NCBI GenBank assembly: GCA_049514215.1
Contig: JBEKVI010000002.1
Location: forward strand, 124,001 to 188,000
Length of the DNA stretch: 64,000 nt
From: BOG-994 sp049514215
GTDB lineage: Bacteria; Pseudomonadota; Gammaproteobacteria; Burkholderiales; Burkholderiaceae_D
Direction: 5' to 3'
A model generated the notes under the pieces. The model saw only the letters and a list, made by a program, of their open reading frames with translations. It made no database searches and was not told the DNA's origin. The translations under genes and the position numbers were made by a program. Positions 24,949 to 33,871 of the stretch are shown here, piece by piece; within the stretch, counting starts at the first letter, position 1; the number at the start of each line of letters is the position of its first letter.

Positions 24949-26610
24949 ATGGCAATGACCAAATTCGTGTTCGTCACCGGTGGCGTGGTTTCTTCCCTGG
25001 GGAAGGGAATAGCCGCCGCTTCTCTCGCAGCCATTCTCGAATCGCGCGGCCTTAAGGTCACTTTGCTGAAGCTGGATCCCTATATCAATGTGGATCCGGG
25101 GACCATGAGTCCTTTCCAGCACGGGGAAGTGTTTGTGACCGAGGACGGGGCCGAGACCGACTTGGATCTTGGCCACTACGAGCGCTTTGTCTCGGCGAAA
25201 ATGCGCCGGGTCAACAACTTCACGACCGGACAGATCTACGAATCGGTGATCCGCAAGGAGCGCCGCGGGGAGTACCTCGGCAAGACTGTCCAAGTCATCC
25301 CGCACATCACCAACGAGATCCAGGATTTTGTCTCACGTGGCGCCGCGGCGGCTTACGATGGCGGAGCGGAGATCGCCATCGTCGAGATCGGGGGAACCGT
25401 CGGCGACATCGAATCGCTGCCCTTTCTGGAAGCTGCGCGTCAGATGAGCCTGAGGCTTGGACGCAGTAGCGCGTGCTTCATCCACCTCACGCTCGTGCCT
25501 TTCATCGCCTCGGCGGGGGAACTGAAGACCAAGCCCACGCAGCATAGTGTGCAAAAGCTGCGCGAGATCGGAATCCAGGCCGATGTGCTCCTGTGCCGGG
25601 CCGACCGCCCGATCCCCGATGACGAACGTGCCAAGATCTCGCTGTTCTCGAACGTGCCCCTGGAGGGCGTCATTTCTGTCTGGGATGCGGACTCCATCTA
25701 TAAGATTCCCGGCATGCTTCATAACCAGCGCGTTGACGAGCTGGTCTGCGAGAAGCTCGCCATCCATGCCCGGCCCGCCGATCTTTCGGTTTGGGACCGG
25801 CTGGTGAGCGGACTGGAACACCCCAAATCGGAGGTGACCATCGGCATGGTCGGCAAATACGTCGATCTGACCGAGTCCTACAAGTCGCTCACCGAGGCCC
25901 TGGTGCATGCCGGCATCCATACCAATTCTCGAGTGCGCATCGCCTATCTGGATTCCGAGGAGCTCGAACAGTCGGGCACCCAGAGTCTTGACTCGCTTGA
26001 CGCTATCCTCGTCCCGGGCGGATTCGGAAAGCGCGGCACGGAAGGAAAGATCCGCGCGATTCAGTACGCACGCGAACAGGACATACCGTATCTGGGGATT
26101 TGCCTCGGGATGCAACTGGCGACGATCGAATTTGCGCGCAACGTGGCCGGGCTAAAAGGGGCCAACAGCACCGAGTTCGATCCGGACACGCCGCATCCGG
26201 TGGTGGCCTTGATCACGGAGTGGCTCGATCGCGACGGCCGCGTGGAAAAACGCGACGCGAGAAGCGATCTTGGGGGCACCATGCGACTGGGAAGTCAGCG
26301 CTGCCCCGTCGAGCCTGGCACGCTTGCCGCCCGAATCTATGGCCCCGAAGTCAATGAACGCCACCGGCATCGCTACGAGGTCAACAATCATTACGTGCCT
26401 CAGCTCGAAAGCTACGGGTATCGCATCAGCGCACGCACACCCTCCGAGAATCTACCCGAGATCATGGAGCTGCCTTCACACCCCTGGTTCATCGGCGTGC
26501 AGTTCCACCCCGAATTCACCTCAACCCCGCGGGCCGGCCATCCTTTGTTCAAATCTTTCATTGAGGCGGCCATAGCCCAGCGAGCGCACCGACTGAAGAA
26601 GGCGGCGTAA
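24949..26610 (+). CDS. pyrG: CTP synthase
   Basis: 553 residues from ATG 24949 (a second ATG two codons on at 24955 is equally possible). It aminates UTP to CTP with glutamine. The synthetase domain starts TKFVFVTGGVVSSLGKGI (P-loop) and continues KLDPYINVDPGTMSP. The C-terminal class I glutamine amidotransferase domain has ILVPGGFGKRG, the nucleophile Cys in YLGICLGMQLA and the His/Glu pair in QFHPEFTS. It forms a conserved operon with kdsA and eno; its stop overlaps the kdsA ATG by one base. Confidence 0.97.
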   Translation: MAMTKFVFVTGGVVSSLGKGIAAASLAAILESRGLKVTLLKLDPYINVDPGTMSPFQHGEVFVTEDGAETDLDLGHYERFVSAKMRRVNNFTTGQIYESVIRKERRGEYLGKTVQVIPHITNEIQDFVSRGAAAAYDGGAEIAIVEIGGTVGDIESLPFLEAARQMSLRLGRSSACFIHLTLVPFIASAGELKTKPTQHSVQKLREIGIQADVLLCRADRPIPDDERAKISLFSNVPLEGVISVWDADSIYKIPGMLHNQRVDELVCEKLAIHARPADLSVWDRLVSGLEHPKSEVTIGMVGKYVDLTESYKSLTEALVHAGIHTNSRVRIAYLDSEELEQSGTQSLDSLDAILVPGGFGKRGTEGKIRAIQYAREQDIPYLGICLGMQLATIEFARNVAGLKGANSTEFDPDTPHPVVALITEWLDRDGRVEKRDARSDLGGTMRLGSQRCPVEPGTLAARIYGPEVNERHRHRYEVNNHYVPQLESYGYRISARTPSENLPEIMELPSHPWFIGVQFHPEFTSTPRAGHPLFKSFIEAAIAQRAHRLKKAA

Positions 26611-27467
26611 TGAAGTTATGTGGATTTGAAGCGGGTCCGAATCGGCCCCTGTTCCTCATTGCCGGGACCTGCGTCATCGAGTCACTACAAATGTCGCTCG
26701 ATACGGCCGGTGCGCTCAAGGAGATCACGACGAGCCTTGGCATTCCCTTCATCTACAAGTCCTCGTTCGATAAGGCAAACCGCAGCTCGGCCAAGTCGTT
26801 TCGGGGGCTCGGAATCGACTTCGGACTGAAGGTTCTTTCCGAGGTCAAACGCCAGATCGGGGTGCCGGTGCTGACCGATGTCCACACCAACGAGGAGATC
26901 GGTCCGGTGGCCGAAGTCGTGGATGTCTTGCAGACGCCGGCCTTTCTGTGCCGCCAGACCGATTTCATCCACGCCGTGGCCGCGGCAGGACGGCCCGTGA
27001 ATATCAAAAAGGGTCAGTTTCTCTCGCCGCACGAAATGAAGAATGTCGTGGAGAAGGCGCGTGAGTCCGCCCTTGCCGCCGGAGGCGATGGACAGAATCT
27101 CTTGGTCTGCGAGCGCGGCGTTTCTTTCGGCTATAACAATCTAGTCTCGGACATGCGTTCGCTTGCGATCATGCGTGAGACGGGATGCCCGGTCGTGTTC
27201 GATGCGACCCATTCGGTGCAGTTGCCCGGCGGCCAGGGAGCCAGTTCGGGGGGGCAACGCGAGTTTGTGCCGGTCCTGGCGCGGGCCGCGGTAGCGGCCG
27301 GCGTGGCCGGAGTCTTCATGGAGACGCATCCGAATCCGAGCGTTGCGAAATCAGATGGGCCCAATGCCGTTCCGCTCAAGCACATGCAGGCACTGCTCGC
27401 AGTCCTGGCGAATCTCGATCGGGCGGTCAAGGGCGGACCCTACCTGGAAGAGAATTTCGGCCTATAA
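26610..27467 (+). CDS. kdsA: 3-deoxy-8-phosphooctulonate synthase
   Basis: 285 residues. It joins phosphoenolpyruvate and arabinose 5-phosphate to make KDO 8-phosphate for lipopolysaccharide. Diagnostic blocks are AGTCVIESLQMSLD, YKSSFDKANRSSAKSFRG, VLTDVHTNEEIG, QTPAFLCRQTDFI, VNIKKGQF and FMETHPNPSVAKSDGPN. The ATG is fused to the pyrG stop (TAATG). Confidence 0.96.
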   Translation: MKLCGFEAGPNRPLFLIAGTCVIESLQMSLDTAGALKEITTSLGIPFIYKSSFDKANRSSAKSFRGLGIDFGLKVLSEVKRQIGVPVLTDVHTNEEIGPVAEVVDVLQTPAFLCRQTDFIHAVAAAGRPVNIKKGQFLSPHEMKNVVEKARESALAAGGDGQNLLVCERGVSFGYNNLVSDMRSLAIMRETGCPVVFDATHSVQLPGGQGASSGGQREFVPVLARAAVAAGVAGVFMETHPNPSVAKSDGPNAVPLKHMQALLAVLANLDRAVKGGPYLEENFGL

Positions 27468-27496
27468 CGGTTCGGACGCCAGAACGAGCGAGCGAA

Positions 27497-27781
27497 ATGG
27501 CAGCGTACATCATTGCACAGGTCGAAGTGACCGATCCCTCGCAGTACGAGGAATATCGCAAATGGTCGACCGCGGCAATGAAGGCACACGGCGTCGAGAT
27601 CCTGGCTCGAGGCGGGCGAACCGAGCGCCTGGAAGGCCGGGATCCAGGGCGTGTTGTTGTGCTCGGCTTTCCGAGCTTCGACGCCGCACGGGCATTCTAC
27701 GACTCACCCGAATACGAGCGGGCACGCCGGGTTCGTGAAGGGGCAGCCATCATGAACATGCTCATTGTCGAAGGCCTATAG
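27497..27781 (+). CDS. DUF1330 protein, copy 1
   Basis: 94-residue small ferredoxin-like-fold protein of the DUF1330 family: AAYIIAQVEVTDPSQYEEYR, ARGGRTERLEG, VVVLGFPSFDAARAFYDSPEY. Biochemical function unknown. It lies in the kdsA-eno operon, 29 bases after kdsA, and is followed 15 bases on by a paralogue that shares its layout but only part of its residues. Single DUF1330 genes between kdsA and eno are known in Betaproteobacteria; two in tandem are less usual. Confidence 0.87.
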   Translation: MAAYIIAQVEVTDPSQYEEYRKWSTAAMKAHGVEILARGGRTERLEGRDPGRVVVLGFPSFDAARAFYDSPEYERARRVREGAAIMNMLIVEGL

Positions 27782-27796
27782 AAACGAGATCATCCG

Positions 27797-28093
27797 ATGA
27801 GCGCTTATATGATCGCCGATGTCGGAATTATCAATCTCGAGCGCTACGAGGCCTATCGCCTCGCCGTGCGCCCGGCCATCGAGCGAAACGGTGGCCGCTA
27901 TTTGGCCCGTGGAGGAGACGTCAAGGTCCTTGAAGGGACTTGGAATCCGACACGGCTTGTCATCGTCGAATTTCCCACGCTCAAGCAGGCCGAGAATTTC
28001 TACCAGTCGAGCGAGTTTCTCGCGGCGCGCGAGCTGCGGCAGAACGCGGCCATGGTCAACATGATTCTCGCCGATGGCTCGGAGCCGGCCTGA
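27797..28093 (+). CDS. DUF1330 protein, copy 2
   Basis: 98 residues, paralogous to the preceding gene: SAYMIADVGIINLERYEAYR, ARGGDVKVLEGTW, LVIVEFPTLKQAENFYQSSEF and the ending AAMVNMILADG. The paralogue pair keeps the ARGG and Y/F-rich motif of the fold but differs widely elsewhere, so the duplication is old. Function unknown; cotranscription with eno is likely. Confidence 0.86.
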   Translation: MSAYMIADVGIINLERYEAYRLAVRPAIERNGGRYLARGGDVKVLEGTWNPTRLVIVEFPTLKQAENFYQSSEFLAARELRQNAAMVNMILADGSEPA

Positions 28094-28121
28094 ATTCATC
28101 TTACTTTTCACAAGGAGCTTC

Positions 28122-29405
28122 ATGAGCGCAATCGTAGACATCATTGGTCGCGAGGTCCTCGATAGCCGCGGCAATCCCACGGTTGAATGTGACGTCCTCC
28201 TCGAATCCGGAGTGATGGGACGCGCGGCGGTCCCTTCCGGAGCCTCGACCGGTTCGCGCGAGGCCATCGAGTTGCGGGACAAAGACGCCAAGCGCTACCA
28301 GGGCAAAGGAGTTTTGCGCGCCTGCGAGAACATCAATACCGAGATTTCCGAGGCGATCATGGGCTTGGACGCCAACGAGCAGGCTTTTCTGGATCGCACG
28401 CTGATCGATCTGGATGGCACCGACAACAAGGCCCGCCTCGGGGCGAACGCGACTCTGGCCGTGTCGATCGCGGTGGCCAAAGCCGCAGCCGAGGAGGCGG
28501 GGCTGCCCCTGTACCGCTACTTTGGCGGCTCCGGAGCGATGGAGATGCCGGTGCCCATGATGAACGTCATCAATGGCGGTGCGCACGCCAACAACAACTT
28601 GGATCTGCAGGAATTCATGATCATTCCCGTGGGGGCACCCAGTTTTCGGGAAGCGATCCGCTACGGGGCTGAAGTGTTCCACGCCTTGAAAAAGCTCATC
28701 AATGACAAGGGTATGAGTACGGCGGTGGGCGACGAAGGCGGGTTTGCGCCCTCGGTTGCGAACCATGAAGCCGCGATTCAGCTGATCCTCGATGCCATCG
28801 ACAAGGCCGGATACGAAGCGGGCAGCCAGATCGCACTCGGACTGGATTGCGCAAGCTCGGAGTTCTACCGCGAAGGGAAATATCACCTCGAAGGCGAGGG
28901 CCTGGTTCTGGACTCTGCGGGCTTGACCGATCTTTTGGCCAAGTGGGCCGACAAATATCCCATTATTTCCATCGAGGATGGGATGGGCGAGCAGGACTGG
29001 GACGGTTGGATCCATCTGACACAGGTGCTGGGCAAGAAGCTGCAGCTCGTGGGCGATGATCTGTTCGTGACCAACACCAAGATCCTGCGCGAAGGCATTC
29101 AAAAAAATGTCGCCAATTCGATTCTGATCAAGATCAACCAGATCGGTACCCTGACCGAGACGTTTGCTGCCATCGAGATGGCCAAGCGGGCGCGCTATAC
29201 GTCGGTCATCAGTCACCGTTCGGGCGAGACCGAAGACACGACGATTGCCGATATCGCCGTGGCCACTAACGCCTTGCAGATCAAGACCGGGTCGATGAGC
29301 CGCACGGATCGGGTCGCGAAGTACAATCAGCTTCTGCGCATCGAAGAGGATCTGGGTGATGTGGCTTCGTACCCGGGTCGCGCCGCCTTCTACAACATCA
29401 ACTAG
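28122..29405 (+). CDS. eno: Enolase
   Basis: 427 residues. It interconverts 2-phosphoglycerate and phosphoenolpyruvate. Start ATG 28122 has AAGGAG seven bases upstream; the open frame extends further up without homology. Landmarks: REVLDSRGNPTVE, VPSGASTGSREA, MNVINGGAHANN, the catalytic Glu in VGDEGGFAPS, the metal ligands in ALGLDCASSEFY and SIEDGMGEQDW, and LIKINQIGTLTET and SHRSGETEDT (catalytic Lys and substrate-binding residues). Confidence 0.98.
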   Translation: MSAIVDIIGREVLDSRGNPTVECDVLLESGVMGRAAVPSGASTGSREAIELRDKDAKRYQGKGVLRACENINTEISEAIMGLDANEQAFLDRTLIDLDGTDNKARLGANATLAVSIAVAKAAAEEAGLPLYRYFGGSGAMEMPVPMMNVINGGAHANNNLDLQEFMIIPVGAPSFREAIRYGAEVFHALKKLINDKGMSTAVGDEGGFAPSVANHEAAIQLILDAIDKAGYEAGSQIALGLDCASSEFYREGKYHLEGEGLVLDSAGLTDLLAKWADKYPIISIEDGMGEQDWDGWIHLTQVLGKKLQLVGDDLFVTNTKILREGIQKNVANSILIKINQIGTLTETFAAIEMAKRARYTSVISHRSGETEDTTIADIAVATNALQIKTGSMSRTDRVAKYNQLLRIEEDLGDVASYPGRAAFYNIN

Positions 29406-29438
29406 GAGTTCCTGCCCGGTCGTGCTGCGGGTTACGTT

Positions 29439-29882
29439 ATGCGCCTGATCTCCCTTATCTTCCTTGCCTTGGTGCTCCTCATCCAGTACCCGCTGTGGTT
29501 TGGCCGGGGCGGCTGGTTCAAGGTCCACGATATGGACCTGCAGCTTCAGGCGATCCAGAAATCGAACGCGGAACTGCGCGCGCGCAATGACAAGCTTGCC
29601 GCCGAGGTCAAGGACCTGCGGGAAGGGGCGGGGGCGCTCGAGGAGCGCGCCCGCTATGAGCTCGGCATGATCAGGGACGGTGAGGTATTCGTTCAGATTG
29701 TCGATCCGGCCCAGGCAGCGCCGGCCACGACGGCGCAATCCATCTCACCGTCTGACGCCTCTCCTTCTGCGGGCCAGCCGTCCCGCGGTTCGGCAGACCA
29801 GCTGGCTGGACTTGGCAGCACCGATGCGCGTGCGCTGCCTTCTGTGACGCGCGCGAAATCGCCTAGCACCGTGCTCCACTAG
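29439..29882 (+). CDS. ftsB: Cell-division protein FtsB, with long C-terminal tail
   Basis: 147 residues. One N-terminal membrane segment (about 3-20, ending YPLWFGRGGW), then a coiled coil (about 30-65, LQAIQKSNAELRARNDKLAA) and the FtsB block ARYELGMIRDGEVFVQIVD. It links FtsL and FtsQ in the divisome. Typical FtsB proteins are about 90-110 residues. The extra 50-odd residues after about position 90 are Ala/Pro/Ser-rich and probably disordered in the periplasm. It lies directly after eno, the usual betaproteobacterial place. Confidence 0.9.
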   Translation: MRLISLIFLALVLLIQYPLWFGRGGWFKVHDMDLQLQAIQKSNAELRARNDKLAAEVKDLREGAGALEERARYELGMIRDGEVFVQIVDPAQAAPATTAQSISPSDASPSAGQPSRGSADQLAGLGSTDARALPSVTRAKSPSTVLH

Positions 29883-29905
29883 GCCCCCTGGCGATCGCCT
29901 AGTAC

Positions 29906-30877
29906 CTAGTGCCGTTGGGTGGCAGCGGCCCTGACGCCATCGGCGGTATTGCTGGTGGCAAACAGTTGTCGGCAATCGACCGCATCGAAAGCATATTGTC
30001 GGTTGCAGAACTCGCAGTTGACTTCGACGATCCCCTGCTCAGCCAGGGTGTCGTCGACTTCCCGCTGACCCAGGGTGACCAACATCGCAGCGACGCGTTC
30101 GCGGGAGCAACTGCAATGAAATGCGCACGGCAGGGGTTCGAAAACGCGTAGGGTCTCGTCCCAAAAAAGCCTGCGCATGAGCGTTTGGGGGTCGACGCTG
30201 AGAAGTTCGGCGCGTTCCAGGGTATTGGCGAACGTCACGGCCCGGTTCCAGGTCTCCAGTGCCGTCTCGAGTTCTGTACCCAGACTCGCGCTCACTGCCT
30301 CGCTCATGGACTCCCCTCCGGTGACGGGCAGCTTCTGGAGGAGGACGCCGTTGGCGCGGTCCTCATCGGCCGCCAGCCACAGATGGGTGTCCAACTGCTC
30401 CGAGCGAAGCATGTAACTCTCGAGCGCCTGGGCGATCGAATCGCCTTCCAAAGGGACGATTCCCTGGTAGGGTTGCTGGCCCCGGCTACGGTCCTTGGGG
30501 TCGAGGGTGAGCGCAAAGCGGCCCTTGCCATGCACATTCACCAGAGCCTGGAATCCGGCGTCTGCGGGTATTTCCGCTTGGGGACTGAGTTTGGCCGTCG
30601 CGCGGACCGTGAGATCGGTATTGCATTCGACCACGAGCAGTTTGACGGGTCCGTCACCATGAATCTGCATGACCAAAGCGCCGTTGAATTTCAGGTTGGC
30701 GCTCAGAAGGGTGCTCGCGGCAACCAGTTCCCCAAGAATGCGAAGGACCGCGGGGGGATAGTCGTGCCGCGCCCGGATGGCCTGCCAGGTCTCGCGGAGA
30801 GAAACGATTTCTCCGCGGACCGAGGACCGGGTCGATTGGGTCCCCTCGAAGAGGAATTTAAAGAGTTCGTCCGCCAT
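29906..30877 (-). CDS. hslO: Redox-regulated chaperone Hsp33
   Basis: 323 residues. Hsp33 becomes an ATP-independent holdase when its zinc cysteines are oxidised. The zinc centre is complete: C-S-C in FHCSCSRERVA and C-x-x-C in VNCEFCNRQYAF near the C-terminus. The substrate-binding domain has LKFNGALVMQIHGDGPVKLL. It is eight bases after the gamma carbonic anhydrase gene on the same strand and convergent with ftsB. Confidence 0.94.
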   Translation of the reverse strand: MADELFKFLFEGTQSTRSSVRGEIVSLRETWQAIRARHDYPPAVLRILGELVAASTLLSANLKFNGALVMQIHGDGPVKLLVVECNTDLTVRATAKLSPQAEIPADAGFQALVNVHGKGRFALTLDPKDRSRGQQPYQGIVPLEGDSIAQALESYMLRSEQLDTHLWLAADEDRANGVLLQKLPVTGGESMSEAVSASLGTELETALETWNRAVTFANTLERAELLSVDPQTLMRRLFWDETLRVFEPLPCAFHCSCSRERVAAMLVTLGQREVDDTLAEQGIVEVNCEFCNRQYAFDAVDCRQLFATSNTADGVRAAATQRH

Positions 30878-30884
30878 TCGGCCC

Positions 30885-31409
30885 CTAGGAAAGCTTCACG
30901 AGTTCAGTGCGATATTGTCGCGCCCTCGCGATGTAGACGTCGGCACTGGCTTTCAATCGCGCCAGTTCGGAGGGGGTCAGTCGTCGTACCAATTTTGCGG
31001 GGCTGCCGAAAATCAGGCTCTCGTCGGGGAAGGTCTTGTCCTCGGTGATGAGCGCGCCTGCCCCAATGAGGCAGTTGCTGCCAATCCTGGCTCCGTTGAG
31101 GATCACGCTTTGGATCCCCACGAGTGTGCCCTCTCCGATGGTGCAGCCATGCAGCATCACCTGGTGGCCGACCGTCACAAATGCGCCCACCTCCAGCGGC
31201 TTTCCCGGATCGGCATGGAGCACCGAACCATCCTGGATATTGGTACCGCGCCCGATTCGGAGCGGTTCCGTGTCGCCCCTCAGAACGGCCTGGGGCCACA
31301 CGCTGACTTCTTCAGACAGGAAGACCGATCCGATGACGCTCGCTTGTTCGTGAACCCAGGCCTGCGGATCGATCTCTGGTATTCGCTGGCCGAGCCGAAA
31401 AATCGCCAT
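30885..31409 (-). CDS. Gamma-class carbonic anhydrase-like protein
   Basis: 174 residues of left-handed beta-helix hexapeptide repeats (VIGSVFLSEEVSVWPQAVL, then VEVGAFVTVGHQ-like turns). It keeps the histidines of the gamma-CA metal site (VLHADPG, VGHQVMLHGCTIG), as in YrdA/PaaY-type proteins. The reaction may be CO2 hydration or a thioesterase-like role. In the paa context PaaY is a relative, but this gene is 25 kb from paa and pairs with hslO. A TAGAAT at 31442-31437 on the minus strand is a possible -10. Confidence 0.88.
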   Translation of the reverse strand: MAIFRLGQRIPEIDPQAWVHEQASVIGSVFLSEEVSVWPQAVLRGDTEPLRIGRGTNIQDGSVLHADPGKPLEVGAFVTVGHQVMLHGCTIGEGTLVGIQSVILNGARIGSNCLIGAGALITEDKTFPDESLIFGSPAKLVRRLTPSELARLKASADVYIARARQYRTELVKLS

Positions 31410-31732
31410 GGCAGATCCCGTAAAATGACAGGAGCCATTCTACGTGAGAGCGGGCCGACTTATGGCGATGCCCGGGCGACTTCCGAATCGGAAGGCGGCT
31501 CGGGAGGCCAGTCACCTGGGGATCGAGCACTTCAGCATGCGAACCGGTTGCAGCTGAGGAGAGATTTGCATGGCGAAGAGCAAGGATTCGAATTCCAGGA
31601 TCGCGCAAATTGGGACCAAGGTGCGGGGGCAACCCCTCGCGGCCTCGGCGAGCGAATTGGTGTAGCATCGCGCGAGTTTTTCGTCCCGGCGCTGCGGGCT
31701 GTCCCGAACCACGGCGCGCAATCGGATCGTGC
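31410..31732. other. 323-base divergent spacer, carbonic anhydrase / M13 peptidase
   Basis: It holds a possible minus-strand -10 (TAGAAT, 31442-31437) for the carbonic anhydrase-hslO pair and a possible 31-codon ORF at 31570-31665. Several longer frames cross it on both strands, but none shows a family pattern. Nothing else is recognisable. Confidence 0.5.
31570..31665 (+). CDS. Possible 31-residue small protein
   Basis: An ATG with GAGGAGAG about seven bases upstream opens a 31-codon frame, starting MAKSKDSNSRIAQIG and ending with a charged-to-neutral helix-like tail (ASASELV). It is basic at the start and has no membrane segment. The ribosome site is the main support. No family is recognised and it may be chance. 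Confidence 0.25.
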   Translation: MAKSKDSNSRIAQIGTKVRGQPLAASASELV

Positions 31733-33868
31733 ATGAGAAAAGAAGTTCGCCTAGGATGCTCCTTTCTCGCTGCCGTCGCCTGTGCCGCGGTTGTTACGAG
31801 CGCCGTAGGCGATGCGGCGATCAAAAACCCGGCGGCGGCCAGCGCGGCCAGCCCTCCCTCCGGGATCATCCTGGACAACCTCGATCCCAAGGTACGCCCC
31901 CAGGACGATCTGTTCCAATATGCGAATGGCAAGTGGCTCAGCCAGGTTCCGATTCCCGAGGACGAATCCAGCTGGGGCATTTACGAAATGATGACCCGTC
32001 GCGCCCTGGAGGCGCTTCACGAGCTTTTGGATCGGGCGAGCCAGGGCGATGGGGCCAGCGACGGGTCGGCACGAAAAGCGGCAGCGTTCTATGCGAGCTT
32101 CATGGACGAGACGCGACTGGAAGCGCTCGGCTGCGAGCCGATCCGCCACGAACTCGAAACGATCGCCGCGATTTCCGACCACGACGCCTTGAGCGAGGCC
32201 ATCGCTACTCTGTCTCAAGTCGGGGTAAACACCCCGATCAGCCTCTCGATCGAGCCGGATGCGCGTCACTCTACGGTCTATGCGGTCACCCTTGCCCAAG
32301 CCGGCCTGGGATTGCCGGACCGCGACTATTATCTTTCGGCTACACCGCGGACAGCGAAGATCCGAAAGCAATACGAGACCCATCTTGCGCGACTGCTCGC
32401 GCTCTCGGGCAGCCAAGATGCCCGAACGCAGGCCCGGGATATTCTGTTCCTCGAGACACGACTGGCGAAAATCCAGTGGAGCGACGTGGCGAACCTCGAT
32501 CCTGTTCGGACCTACAATCGGATCGCATTAGGTAAGCTCGACCGCTCGGTGGGGGCTCTGGGTTGGCCACGCTATCTTGAAGCCGCCGGAGTCAACGGCA
32601 AGGTTGACGCGCTGGTCGTCGCGCAACCCTCGTACTTCAAGGGGTTGGCGGCGCTCTTAAGACAGACTTCTCTGGGTACCTGGAAGGCCTATCTCCGTGC
32701 CCGCCTCGTCGAGGCGCGCGCGCCCTATCTGAACCGATCGCTTGCCGATGAATCCTTCGCATTTGAAGGCACGATTCTAAGCGGAACCCCGCGGCAGAAG
32801 CCCCGCTGGGAAAGGGCAGTCGAAGTGGTCGATCGTCTCTTGGGTGACGCCTCGGGAAAGCTGTACGTGGAGCACTACTTTCCTGCCGAGAACAAGGTCA
32901 AGGTCACCGGGATGGTGCGCCATATCCTCGCGGCCTATGCCAAGCGCATCGACGAGATCGCATGGATGAGCGACTCGACCAAGGCTGAAGCGCGTGCCAA
33001 GCTCGCCAAGATTCGGGTCAAGGTCGGATATCCCGAGCACTGGCGCGACTATGCAGGCCTCGCGATCGATCCGCATGAGCTCGTTGAAAATATCCGGGCT
33101 GCAACTGCTTTTGAGGCTCACCGCAAGCGTGCACTCCTGGGCCAGCCCATCGATAACGACGATTGGCAGATGACCGCACCCACAGTCAATGCGTACTACG
33201 ACGCGACGCGCAATGAAATCGTCTTTCCGGCCGGCATATTGCAACCTCCGGCCTATGTTGCCGATGCCGATGACGCGTTCAACTATGGTTCAACTGGAGC
33301 TACGATCGGCCACGAGATCAGCCATGGCTTCGATGAGCAGGGCAACAAGTTCGATAGCGATGGAAATCTGAGGAACTGGTGGAGTGAAAAAGATCACGCG
33401 CGTTTCGCGCAAAGTACGCGCCGCCTAGTGAGCCAGTACGACGGCTACTTTCCGCTGCCGGGGATGCACATCAATGGCGCTTTGACTCAGGGAGAGAACA
33501 TCGCCGACCTGGCCGGCCTCGAGATTGCGTATCTCGCCTACGACCTCGCGCGCCAAGGCCGTCCCGGGCCCATCATCGATCACTTCAGCGCAGACCAGCG
33601 GTTCTATATCGGATACGCTCAGGGGTCACTTGAGAAGCGGCGGGACGAGGCGCTCACGGGATTGTTGATGTCGGACCCGCACGCACCGGAAAAGTATCGG
33701 GTCAACGGGGTCGTGGTCCAAATGCCCAGCTTCTATGCGGCCTTTGGCGTAAAGCGGGGGGACGGGATGTACCTGGACCCCGAACACCGAGTCACGCTAT
33801 GGTCGCTCTCGGACTGCTCGAGGGCAGGGGCCTGTCGCAATGCACGAAATAAGACCGGGGAGCGCTGA
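31733..33868 (+). CDS. M13-family zinc metallopeptidase (PepO/neprilysin-like)
   Basis: 711 residues from ATG 31733, with an N-terminal hydrophobic signal segment, so exported to the periplasm. The zinc site HEISH is at 527-531 within GATIGHEISHGFDEQGN, and the third ligand E588 is in ENIADLAG. The substrate-binding segment VNAYYDATRNEIVFPAGIL and the C-terminal SDPHAPEKYRVNG motif are typical of neprilysin-like endopeptidases that act on oligopeptides. It lies three bases before a peptide-binding protein gene, suggesting linked peptide use. Confidence 0.93.
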   Translation: MRKEVRLGCSFLAAVACAAVVTSAVGDAAIKNPAAASAASPPSGIILDNLDPKVRPQDDLFQYANGKWLSQVPIPEDESSWGIYEMMTRRALEALHELLDRASQGDGASDGSARKAAAFYASFMDETRLEALGCEPIRHELETIAAISDHDALSEAIATLSQVGVNTPISLSIEPDARHSTVYAVTLAQAGLGLPDRDYYLSATPRTAKIRKQYETHLARLLALSGSQDARTQARDILFLETRLAKIQWSDVANLDPVRTYNRIALGKLDRSVGALGWPRYLEAAGVNGKVDALVVAQPSYFKGLAALLRQTSLGTWKAYLRARLVEARAPYLNRSLADESFAFEGTILSGTPRQKPRWERAVEVVDRLLGDASGKLYVEHYFPAENKVKVTGMVRHILAAYAKRIDEIAWMSDSTKAEARAKLAKIRVKVGYPEHWRDYAGLAIDPHELVENIRAATAFEAHRKRALLGQPIDNDDWQMTAPTVNAYYDATRNEIVFPAGILQPPAYVADADDAFNYGSTGATIGHEISHGFDEQGNKFDSDGNLRNWWSEKDHARFAQSTRRLVSQYDGYFPLPGMHINGALTQGENIADLAGLEIAYLAYDLARQGRPGPIIDHFSADQRFYIGYAQGSLEKRRDEALTGLLMSDPHAPEKYRVNGVVVQMPSFYAAFGVKRGDGMYLDPEHRVTLWSLSDCSRAGACRNARNKTGER

Positions 33869-33871
33869 AAA

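Noticed and set aside
28101..29738. 545-codon open frame antisense to eno and ftsB
   Set aside because: Enolase is intact on the plus strand with all motifs; the antisense frame has no family pattern and arises from the strong codon bias of a high-GC gene.
30777..31736. 319-codon plus-strand frame across hslO and the carbonic anhydrase gene
   Set aside because: It is antisense to two recognised genes and shows no motif of its own in the part outside them.
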